Source: WQXF01 sp031553615
GTDB lineage: Bacteria; Bacillota; Clostridia; Christensenellales; Aristaeellaceae
Length of the DNA: 64,000 bases
Direction of reading: 5' to 3'
Assembly (NCBI GenBank): GCA_031553615.1
Contig: JAVBLJ010000001.1
Coordinates: forward strand, 1-64,000
Shown here: positions 57,991 through 64,000 of the stretch, piece after piece
Position numbering within the stretch: the stretch's first letter is position 1
Layout: each line of letters begins with the position of its first letter
Position numbers and translations under genes: made by a program
The notes under the pieces: model-generated
Told to the model about the DNA's origin: nothing
What the model saw: the letters and a program-made list of their open reading frames with translations, nothing else
Databases searched by the model: none

Positions 57991-58121
57991 GGCGACGGAG
58001 ATAGGGTTGCCCCCGAAGGATCCCTAAGGGCGAAACACCCCCTTCCTGAGGCTTGCCCGTTATGGTGAGCGAAGCGGGACTGTACTTATATCAACATCAT
58101 TGTTTTAGGAGGTTTTCTCCC

Positions 58122-59228
58122 ATGCAAAGAGTAAATGTGGCGATGATCGGCGTCGGATGCATCAGCGGAATCTATTTGGAAAATATCCACAACGTGTTCA
58201 AAGAGCTGCACCTGATCGGCGTTTGCGACTTGGTGCGCTCGCGCGCCGAAGAGGCGCAGGCCAAGTATGGTGTGCCCAAGATTTACGAGACCATGCACGA
58301 TGCGTTCGCCGACCCGGAGGTCGATATCGTGCTCAACCTGACCCGCCCCTACGAGCACTACGAGGTCACCAAGGCTGCGCTGGAGGCGGGCAAGCATGTC
58401 TACAGCGAAAAGCCGCTGGGCGCTTCGCTGGAGGAGGGCATCAAGCTGCGCGATCTGGCCGCAAAGAAAGGCCTGAGGATGGGCGGCGCGCCCGATACAT
58501 TCCTGGGTGCGGGCATCCAAACCGCGCGCAGGCTGATCGACGATGGGCACATCGGCACGGTGATCGGCTCGGCGGCGCACATGGTTTGCCGCGGGCACGA
58601 GACCTGGCATCCCGATCCGGCGTTTTACTACAAGTACGGCGGCGGCCCCATGATGGACATGGGCCCCTACTACCTCACCGCCATGATCAACCTGCTGGGC
58701 GGCATCGACGAGGTAGTGAGCGCCAGCAAGCGCTCCTTCCCGCAGCGCGTGATCACCAGCGAACCCTTCGCGGGCACGGTGGTGGATGTGGATGTTTCCA
58801 CCTACATCGCGGGCACAGTGAAGTACGCCTCGGGCGCTTTTGGCACGCTGTTTACCACGTTTGACGTATGCTACCCGAAGCAGGCGCGGCTGGAGGTATT
58901 CGGCTCGGAGGGCACGCTGGAGGTGCCCGACCCCAACACGTTCGGCGGCCCGGTGCGCATCTACCGCCAAGGCCAGCCCGATTTTATGGAAATTCCGCTG
59001 ATGTACGGCTACCCGGAAAATTCCCGCGCCCTGGGCCTGGCCGACATGGCCAAGGCGCTGCGCGAGAACCGTCCGGCGCGCGCCGACGTGCAGCAGACCT
59101 TCCACGTGCTCGAGGCCATGGAGAGCTTCGAAATCAGCGCGCGCGAGGGCCGCTGGGTGAAGATGCAATCGAAGTACGAGCGCCGCCCGGGCATGGTGCG
59201 GCCCGTGGTGAAGGGGATACTGGACTAA
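58122..59228 (+). CDS. Gfo/Idh/MocA family oxidoreductase
   Basis: 368 residues. NAD(P)-binding Rossmann domain with NVAMIGVGCISGIYLENI (a GxGxxx-type site with Cys-Ile) and the family signature HVYSEKPLGASLEEG (catalytic Lys in EKP). It has GGAPDTFLGAGIQTARRLID and the C-terminal sheet domain (GGGPMMDMGPYYLTAMINLLG). Substrate is probably a sugar or inositol derivative. ATG 58122 has aggaggtttt upstream; the frame to 58053 has no site. Companion of the ThuA-like gene across R2 copy C. Confidence 0.92.
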   Translation: MQRVNVAMIGVGCISGIYLENIHNVFKELHLIGVCDLVRSRAEEAQAKYGVPKIYETMHDAFADPEVDIVLNLTRPYEHYEVTKAALEAGKHVYSEKPLGASLEEGIKLRDLAAKKGLRMGGAPDTFLGAGIQTARRLIDDGHIGTVIGSAAHMVCRGHETWHPDPAFYYKYGGGPMMDMGPYYLTAMINLLGGIDEVVSASKRSFPQRVITSEPFAGTVVDVDVSTYIAGTVKYASGAFGTLFTTFDVCYPKQARLEVFGSEGTLEVPDPNTFGGPVRIYRQGQPDFMEIPLMYGYPENSRALGLADMAKALRENRPARADVQQTFHVLEAMESFEISAREGRWVKMQSKYERRPGMVRPVVKGILD

Positions 59229-59264
59229 GCCTTTCCCGCCCATGCTTCAGGGCATCAACAAAGC

Positions 59265-59440
59265 AGTTGGATGCGCAGAGAAGGATTCCAAAGGGCGAGC
59301 GATAAGCCCTTTGGCCGCCCTTCGCAAAGGGTGGAATTCCTTGCGTTACTTAGCTTCGGGGCATTTCGCACCTTCGGGCGCGACCAGGGGGCTTTCCGGT
59401 CGCCCCCTGGACTCCTTCGGGGGGGCCGCACGAAAAACTC
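59265..59440. repeat. R3 GC-rich repeat, copy C (two inverted ends)
   Basis: Left part (gatgcgcagagaaggattcc then aaagggcgagcgataagccc) is the reverse complement of the core seen at 41212-41250. The right part (gcgcgaccagggggctttcc and ccctggactccttcggg) is the forward core. The element thus has the same end in both orientations. Confidence 0.65.
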
Positions 59441-59472
59441 TCTACGAAGGCAACGCAAAGATACGACGACAC

Positions 59473-59512
59473 AAAAGCGCGGGCTCCGATGCATTCGGGG
59501 CCCGCGCTTTGG
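59473..59512. terminator. Hairpin, probably bidirectional terminator
   Basis: aaagcgcgggc and gcccgcgcttt form an 11-bp stem with a 16-19-base loop; TTTT on the minus strand. Located after the oxidoreductase gene and before the anti-sigma gene end. Confidence 0.65.
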
Positions 59513-59519
59513 GTATATC

Positions 59520-59682
59520 ATACCCATTCCAACTACGGTTTGACACAATCAAGCGGATCATTTTCCGATCGGCGTTGTCGTACCTCGGTCAGCGTAGCTG
59601 CTGGCTACGCCTCCTTCGGACTCCTAGCCGAACAAAAAAATCTCTCGCTGGCTTATTGGCAAAACCTAATTGGAATTGGTAT
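59520..59682. repeat. R1 repeat, copy E (alpha/alpha ends)
   Basis: atacccattccaactacggt to aattggaattggtat with the same centre hairpin; slightly diverged (gtttgacacaatcaagcgga). It ends 17 bases before the stop of the anti-sigma gene, not on it. Confidence 0.92.
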
Positions 59683-59699
59683 CACTTGGCCGATGGGGC

Positions 59700-60668
59700 T
59701 TACGGAACCGGGGCCATCTCCGGCGGAACGGGGAGTTCGAGGTCGACTGGGCCAGGCTCGGCGCTTGCTGCCGGGTCCTCTATGTTCTCCAGGGCGGCCT
59801 CGTACGCGCTGTCCAGCCACCGCTGGGATTGCTGCCGACGCACGATCGATTCCCATTGCGCCTGCAGCTCCGGCGCGCAAAGCGGGATATCGTCGCCCTG
59901 CTTGTACACCGTGCGCCATTCGCCGTCCGGGGTACCCAAGCGGAGCTCGCGAATCACGGTCAGCCGCGGGTTCCAGGGGGCGAGCTCATTCCGGTCGAAA
60001 TCGGGCCCTCCCCGGTAGAGCACGCCCTCCTCAAACAGCAAATCTTCATAGTTGATGCGCGGCATGGTCGCCCGCTCCACCCAGGGCAGGCGCAGGATCG
60101 TTGTCATAGGCTGAATATAGGCGATGCTGCCATCGTCGGAATAGCGGCCCTCCCAACCCAGGCACTCGAAGCGCCCGGTGTCCATGGTTTCCAGCACCGC
60201 GCCGTCGCTCATGCGGGCGAGCGTGTAGGTGATGGCATCGACGGGTATGTTCTTGCGGCTCCACTCAAAGAGATTGGTGTAGGCCGACGCGCACAAGAGG
60301 ATCATCAGCGCGGCCAACAGCGCACCGGCGATCAGCGCCATCACCTGGCGAAAGCGAATGGTGCGCAGCAGCTGCCCGAACGCCTGCGGAAAACTGGGGT
60401 TGCCCTGCTCGGGCGAGAGCGGCTCAGGGGTTTTGGCGCGCAAAGTCTGGTAGATTTGGGCGCATTCGTCGCATCGCGCTACGTGCTGCCCCACCAGCGC
60501 CGCCCCGGCAGGGCTGCAAAGGCTTTCGATCTCCAGGGCCATCAGGTCGCGGGCGATATCGCAGGCGGCCTGGTTTTTTTCTGTCGCGATCTTTTCTGTT
60601 TCAAAATCCCCTGCTTTATCTGGGCCTGTTGCGGAAAGGTTCCGATTCTGATCATCCATGCTGTTCAT
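59700..60668 (-). CDS. Anti-sigma factor-like membrane protein (zinc-finger type)
   Basis: 322 residues. The N-terminal cytoplasmic part has a putative zinc-binding HVARCDEC preceded by Cys in ESLCSPAG (zf-HC2-like). One helix (about 110-132, ALIAGALLAALMILLC) follows, and the rest lies outside (SYTNLFEW onward) with TYTLARMSDGAVLETMD. It probably holds the overlapping ECF sigma factor and releases it on an envelope signal. ATG 60668 has aaggggga 6-13 bases upstream and overlaps the sigma gene by 17 bases. The longer frame up to 61319 is a shadow of the sigma gene. Confidence 0.82.
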   Translation of the reverse strand: MNSMDDQNRNLSATGPDKAGDFETEKIATEKNQAACDIARDLMALEIESLCSPAGAALVGQHVARCDECAQIYQTLRAKTPEPLSPEQGNPSFPQAFGQLLRTIRFRQVMALIAGALLAALMILLCASAYTNLFEWSRKNIPVDAITYTLARMSDGAVLETMDTGRFECLGWEGRYSDDGSIAYIQPMTTILRLPWVERATMPRINYEDLLFEEGVLYRGGPDFDRNELAPWNPRLTVIRELRLGTPDGEWRTVYKQGDDIPLCAPELQAQWESIVRRQQSQRWLDSAYEAALENIEDPAASAEPGPVDLELPVPPEMAPVP

Positions 60669-61143
60669 CTTTATCCCCCTTGATGCGCTGCTGGAGCAGC
60701 AGTTTGGCGCGGTAAAAGGTGGTGCGCGCCCAGGCTTCGGATTTGCCGAACACCGAGGCGATCTGCGCGTGGCCCAAATCGCCGAACACGCGTAGCGTGA
60801 ACACCTCGCGGTAGGGCTCGGGCAGATCGTGCAGGTGTTGATGCAGCCGCAGCGTTTCTTCCCGCTCGCAGAGCGAGGCCTCGGGGCCTTCGGCATCGGG
60901 CAGCGGCCAATCCGCGCTCTCCTGCGCCTTGTGCCGGCGCAGGTGCGAAAAGTACAGGTTCTTGGCGATGCTGCACAGCCAGGTGCGCACATGGCAGTTT
61001 TGCTGGAACGAATCCAGGGAGCGCAGCGCCTTGAAGAAGGTCTGCTGCGTGAGCTCCTCGGCCAGCGCGTGATCGCGGCAGAGCGACAGCACGAACCGAT
61101 GCACATCGCGGAAATATTGCGCGTAGAGCTGCTCGAAATCCAT
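60652..61143 (-). CDS. ECF-type RNA polymerase sigma factor
   Basis: 163 residues, sigma-70 regions 2 and 4 only. Region 2: FEQLYAQYFRDVHRFVLSLCRDHALAEELTQQTFFKA. Region 2.4: HVRTWLCSIAKNLYFSHLRR. Region 4: LPEPYREVFTLRVFGDLGHAQIASVFGKSEAWARTTFYRAK. ATG 61143 has aagggggg 6-13 bases upstream. It is translationally coupled to the anti-sigma gene. The 61144-61344 upstream region is purine-rich on the plus strand (about 61225-61290), with no clear sigma-A promoter, so self-regulation is possible. Confidence 0.95.
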   Translation of the reverse strand: MDFEQLYAQYFRDVHRFVLSLCRDHALAEELTQQTFFKALRSLDSFQQNCHVRTWLCSIAKNLYFSHLRRHKAQESADWPLPDAEGPEASLCEREETLRLHQHLHDLPEPYREVFTLRVFGDLGHAQIASVFGKSEAWARTTFYRAKLLLQQRIKGDKDEQHG

Positions 61144-61344
61144 GCTGTTCCCCCCTTTGCATCGCGCTGGTTTTGTGCTGCACATCTGTTGGACGCGGCA
61201 AAGCGCGGAATGTGACAAGGAACATGAAAAAAAGAAATCAAAAAAGAGGCCAAAAAGAGAAAGCCGAAAAGGAAAACAGAAAGCAACATGCAAAAGCGGA
61301 GCGGAAGCACCGCCTCCACTCCGCCTCATTTTCCCTAGCGCTCC

Positions 61345-62073
61345 TTACTGCAGCGCGCTCTCATCCAGCGACCAGCCGCTGCCCGAGGGCGTAAGCGAAA
61401 TCTCGGCCTTGCCCAGCACCGTATCGCTTTCCGCCGCCAGCACCTCCAGGGTGATGCGCCGATTCGCGCCCGCGCCATCGTCGGTCAGCGGTTGATCCGA
61501 CCAATAGAACGGCCGACCATCGTTCACATACTCCAGGCCAACCTCGACCACCCTGCCCTCCATCGCGTCCCAGGTGGCAAAGCCGCCCTGCCCACACGAC
61601 CAGCGGATGCGGCACTCCAGCGGCAATCCCTCCGCGCTGGTAAGCGAGGCCTCCAGCAGCAGACCGGGCAGCGTAGCGTCCAGCGGCGAATAGGCGCGCA
61701 TCGTATCCACATGCAGCACACCCGCCGAGAATTCCTTCTCCAGCCGCAGCAGGCTATCCTGGGGCCGCGCGTCGGCCAACAGACCGGGGTTGAACATGGC
61801 GGCGATCATACCATAGCCGCCATTCTGGAAGTAATCGCCGAGTTGGTACATCAGCCAATCCTCGCGTTCCTCGGGCGAGATCAACCCGCGCTCAATCACC
61901 ACATCGGCCAACTGGTTCAAAAAAACCTCGTATGCGGGCTGCAGCTCTCGCAAATCCTCCATGGTGAGCAGTTGCCCCGATTCGTTGGCCAGCGCCATCC
62001 CGGCACCACAAACCAAGCCAAGCAAAAGCAGTAGGGCAGCACCCCGGCGAATTCCGAAAGCGATTTTGCGCAT
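61345..62073 (-). CDS. Secreted protein of unknown function
   Basis: 242 residues. Signal peptide MRKIAFGIRRGAALLLLLGL, cleavage near ALANES. The mature part has LLTMEDLRELQPAYEVFLNQ and a C-terminal beta domain with GRVVEVGLEYVNDGRPFYW. No family recognised. It lies upstream of the sigma/anti-sigma pair on the same strand and could be a sensor or target of that system (context only). ATG 62073 has gaggagt 6-12 bases upstream. Confidence 0.8.
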   Translation of the reverse strand: MRKIAFGIRRGAALLLLLGLVCGAGMALANESGQLLTMEDLRELQPAYEVFLNQLADVVIERGLISPEEREDWLMYQLGDYFQNGGYGMIAAMFNPGLLADARPQDSLLRLEKEFSAGVLHVDTMRAYSPLDATLPGLLLEASLTSAEGLPLECRIRWSCGQGGFATWDAMEGRVVEVGLEYVNDGRPFYWSDQPLTDDGAGANRRITLEVLAAESDTVLGKAEISLTPSGSGWSLDESALQ

Positions 62074-62150
62074 GATGACTCCTCATTTCCGTTTCTCTTC
62101 TCATGGATCGGTCGGGGTGCTTACCAATCTCTTGTACGGATTTGCCGCGG

Positions 62151-63728
62151 TCAATCTTTAAACATAATAATATCCGACACGCGGCGCTCGTCGCCCGAGG
62201 AGGGATGGTTGATCACCTTGCCCTTGAAATAGAGGGTGGTGGAGCCGCCGCCATCGAGGTTGAAGGCGAACTCCGCGCCGTGCTCGATGAACAGCTCCTG
62301 CAGGCGCGGCAACGATACGCCCTTCGAGTAGCCCTCCTGGCGGCCATCGACTACGATGAGGATGTAGTGCAGCGGACCGATTTGGCCGATAGCGGTGCGC
62401 GGCTCGTAGTATCCATCCTGCGCGCGAATGACGAAGCTTTTCGGCAGCTCTACCGCCTCTCCATTCTCGACCAGCAGCGGGCCAAATTCGAAGGTATGCA
62501 TCACGCCCTCATTCATCAGCCGGTTCGCGACCACGCCCTGCTTCTCGCTGCGATCGGTCAGCGCGGACATGTCGCCTTGCTGATCTACAATGAGCAGGTG
62601 GCGCTTGGCTTTCACGTTCTGCTTGCGGAAGAGCTCGAAGCCGCGAATGATAACGCCCTCGTTGTGGAACCCGGCAAAATCGCTGTTGATGGCGATCACG
62701 GCCTGATGGCGGTCGGCGATGTCGCTCACCGATTCGCGCGCACCCTTGAACGTATCGTAGGAGAATGCGTAGCCGAATTGGAGCGGATCCTTGATGAGCA
62801 CATCGGCCACGTAATAGGTGTTCTCTCCATCGTTATACTGTTCGATGGATACGCTGAGCGTGTCGGTCTCGTGCACCAGCTCGCCGCTGGCATACTGCGG
62901 ATAGCGCTCCTCGGGCGCGGCCGGGGGTGCCGTGGGCGCTGGGGTCTGCACGGGCGCTTGCTCCGCCGCGGGGTCCTCCTGCGATTCGACCTGGCTGACG
63001 ATCTGCGCCGCCAGCGAGCCCGGCTCGGGCGTGTCGCCCGGCAGATCGCGCACGGTGATGCTGTTCTGGGTCAACACCCAATCGTGGAAGCGCTCCTCCA
63101 CATCGGGCAAGGGGGTGGCGGAAAGCGGCGCGCTGGCGGTCATAAATATCAGGGGAAGCAGCAGCGCAAGGGTGATGGTGCCTATGCGCACCGCAATGCC
63201 GACATAATCGGTGGGCCGGCTGGCGTGCTTGGTGGCAAGCTTCATTGCGGGGGAGCGCTTGGGCAACACCGCCGGGATGCGCGACCAGCGGGAGGGCTTA
63301 TCGAAACGGGAATCGTCTTGATTCTCCGGCGAGGTATGCGCGGCGGTGCGGGGTTGCGCCTGGGGCGCGACATAGCGTGCGGAGCCCATGCGCTGGGGCA
63401 TGTCCTTTTGCTGCGGCTGCTGGGCTTGCGGCTGGGGACGCGGTTGAGGCCGCGGCGGTTGAGGCTGTGAACGCGGTTGAGGCTGCGGCGGTTGCGGTTG
63501 AAGTTGCGGCGGTTGCGATCGAGGCTGCGGCGGTTGCGATTGAGGCTGCGATCGAGGCTGCGGGCGCGGGGCCGCGGAGCGCGCGGAATCCTCGCGGTAG
63601 GGTGCGTAGGGCTGTTGGGGCGCGTTCTGCCATTGCGCCGGGTCGTGCTCGCTTGCGCCGCCGGGCTGCGGGAAGCCTGCGGGGCGCGGCGCACCCGCGC
63701 GGCGGGGGGGACGTTGCTGATCGGACAC
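62151..63728 (-). CDS. Phosphodiester glycosidase (NAGPA-domain) protein with Pro/Gln-rich cytoplasmic tail
   Basis: 525 residues. Residues about 40-130 are Pro/Gln/Arg repeats (RSQPQ, PPQPQ). One membrane helix follows (about 180-203, IAVRIGTITLALLLPLIFM) and an extracellular NAGPA domain (about 290-525) with FAGFHNEGVIIRG, IALVVDG-like YILIVVDGRQEG and FNLDGGGSTTLYF near the end. NAGPA-type domains cut GlcNAc-phosphodiester bonds and in bacteria act on wall polymers. GTG 63728 has aaaggag about 10 bases upstream. Strong promoter at 63767-63795. The tail repeat is encoded by degenerate 18-bp units (about 63420-63560). Confidence 0.87.
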   Translation of the reverse strand: MSDQQRPPRRAGAPRPAGFPQPGGASEHDPAQWQNAPQQPYAPYREDSARSAAPRPQPRSQPQSQPPQPRSQPPQLQPQPPQPQPRSQPQPPRPQPRPQPQAQQPQQKDMPQRMGSARYVAPQAQPRTAAHTSPENQDDSRFDKPSRWSRIPAVLPKRSPAMKLATKHASRPTDYVGIAVRIGTITLALLLPLIFMTASAPLSATPLPDVEERFHDWVLTQNSITVRDLPGDTPEPGSLAAQIVSQVESQEDPAAEQAPVQTPAPTAPPAAPEERYPQYASGELVHETDTLSVSIEQYNDGENTYYVADVLIKDPLQFGYAFSYDTFKGARESVSDIADRHQAVIAINSDFAGFHNEGVIIRGFELFRKQNVKAKRHLLIVDQQGDMSALTDRSEKQGVVANRLMNEGVMHTFEFGPLLVENGEAVELPKSFVIRAQDGYYEPRTAIGQIGPLHYILIVVDGRQEGYSKGVSLPRLQELFIEHGAEFAFNLDGGGSTTLYFKGKVINHPSSGDERRVSDIIMFKD

Positions 63729-63766
63729 GCGGGCGTGGCTCCTTTCCGGTGCAGTTTTGTCTATTA

Positions 63767-63795
63767 ATCTTACCCCGACGGGCGAAGCTTGTCAA
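63767..63795 (-). promoter_or_regulatory. Promoter of the phosphodiester glycosidase gene
   Basis: On the minus strand TTGACA, 17-bp spacer, TAAGAT. Confidence 0.78.
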
Positions 63796-63892
63796 CGCTC
63801 GTGAAGGGGGCGGAGCCTGGAATCGGGCCCCAAATCAGTGTAACCGTTTTTTGGCATTCCAACGTTTGCCGCGCGAATCGAATGCGCTATTC

Positions 63893-63938
63893 GAACGAAA
63901 AACGGCCCCGCCCAGCCCGAAAAGGCCGACGGGGCGCG
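63893..63938 (-). terminator. Terminator of a gene entering from the right
   Basis: gcggggc on the plus strand and gccccgtc with the aaaaggccga loop form a GC stem; on the minus strand it is followed by GTTTTTCG. It lies just after the stop at 63955. Confidence 0.65.
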
Positions 63939-63954
63939 CGTTTTGTCGGATGCA

Positions 63955-64000
63955 TTACGCGAGCAGCATGCCCTTGGCAAGCGGGGTGGGCGATTCATAT
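63955..64000 (-). CDS. C-terminal end of a gene running off the window
   Basis: In one minus-strand frame the window end reads YESPTPLAKGMLLA then TAA. A terminator follows 17 bases later, which supports it as a real 3' end. The family cannot be told from 14 residues. Confidence 0.4.
   Translation of the reverse strand, partial: YESPTPLAKGMLLA

Noticed and set aside
63792..63998. 68-residue minus-strand frame at the window end
   Set aside because: It runs through the terminator hairpin; the other frame ending at 63955 just before that terminator is more convincing.

Overview
The window looks like chromosomal DNA of a GC-rich (estimated about 60% by eye) member of the Bacillota, most likely an uncultured gut-type clostridium. 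Signs seen directly are strong AGGAGG ribosome sites, many TTGACA/TATAAT-type promoters with 16-17 bp spacers, frequent GTG and TTG starts, a YesM/YesN-type two-component pair, DUF1292 and DUF896 small proteins, an SLH-domain surface protein, and several sugar ABC transporters. The family-level placement is inference. There is no rRNA, CRISPR array, prophage or recognisable transposase.

Layout. 1-4.3 kb: a ribose-type sugar ABC operon (ATPase, permease, binding protein) on the minus strand. 4.4-5.9 kb: a 6-carboxytetrahydropterin-synthase-like protein lacking the usual catalytic Cys, and a SAM methyltransferase. 5.9-14.1 kb: a sensory and transport island. A YesM-type kinase, a YesN-type regulator and a lipoprotein paralogous to the transporter's binding protein are read leftward. 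A binding protein and two MalFG-type permeases are read rightward. A near-perfect 16-bp inverted repeat sits symmetrically between the two promoters. 14.2-24 kb: uvrC, a GNAT protein, rpiB, an orphan sugar-binding protein with a LacI-type operator, a GT-C-like membrane protein, DUF1292, DUF896, a second GNAT protein and a ZIP metal transporter. 24-29.5 kb: a truncated YesN-like protein, a 1114-residue acyl-AMP ligase / ACP / alpha-oxoamine synthase fusion, and a short-chain dehydrogenase. This set could make a sphingoid-base-like or other aminoketone lipid. 29.6-34 kb: an HD-GYP response regulator overlapping a hybrid histidine kinase. 34-40 kb: a CstA-like protein, an AEC transporter, a large membrane protein and tRNA-Ala(GGC). 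40-48.7 kb: a lipoprotein, a translationally coupled nucleotidyltransferase/TlpA/CcdA set, DAHP synthase, a secreted protein, an M23 peptidase-like protein and RtcB. 48.7-59.3 kb: the SLH surface protein, a cardiolipin synthase-like protein, larE-larB-larC for the nickel-pincer cofactor, a ThuA-like protein and a Gfo/Idh/MocA oxidoreductase. 59.7-64 kb: an ECF sigma/anti-sigma pair, a secreted protein, a phosphodiester-glycosidase-type protein, and the end of a gene running off the window.

Three families of dispersed palindromic repeats run through the window and are the main unexplained DNA. R1 is about 165 bp with terminal inverted repeats and a central hairpin; it has six full copies plus remnants, and two interchangeable end types. 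R2 is about 255-305 bp, GC-rich, with three copies. R3 is GC-rich and built around a gcgaccagggggctt core. R1 and R2 lie exactly at gene 3' ends, and several times supply the stop codon. Short in-frame tandem duplications (12 or 15 bp), often right after start codons, are a second recurring theme.
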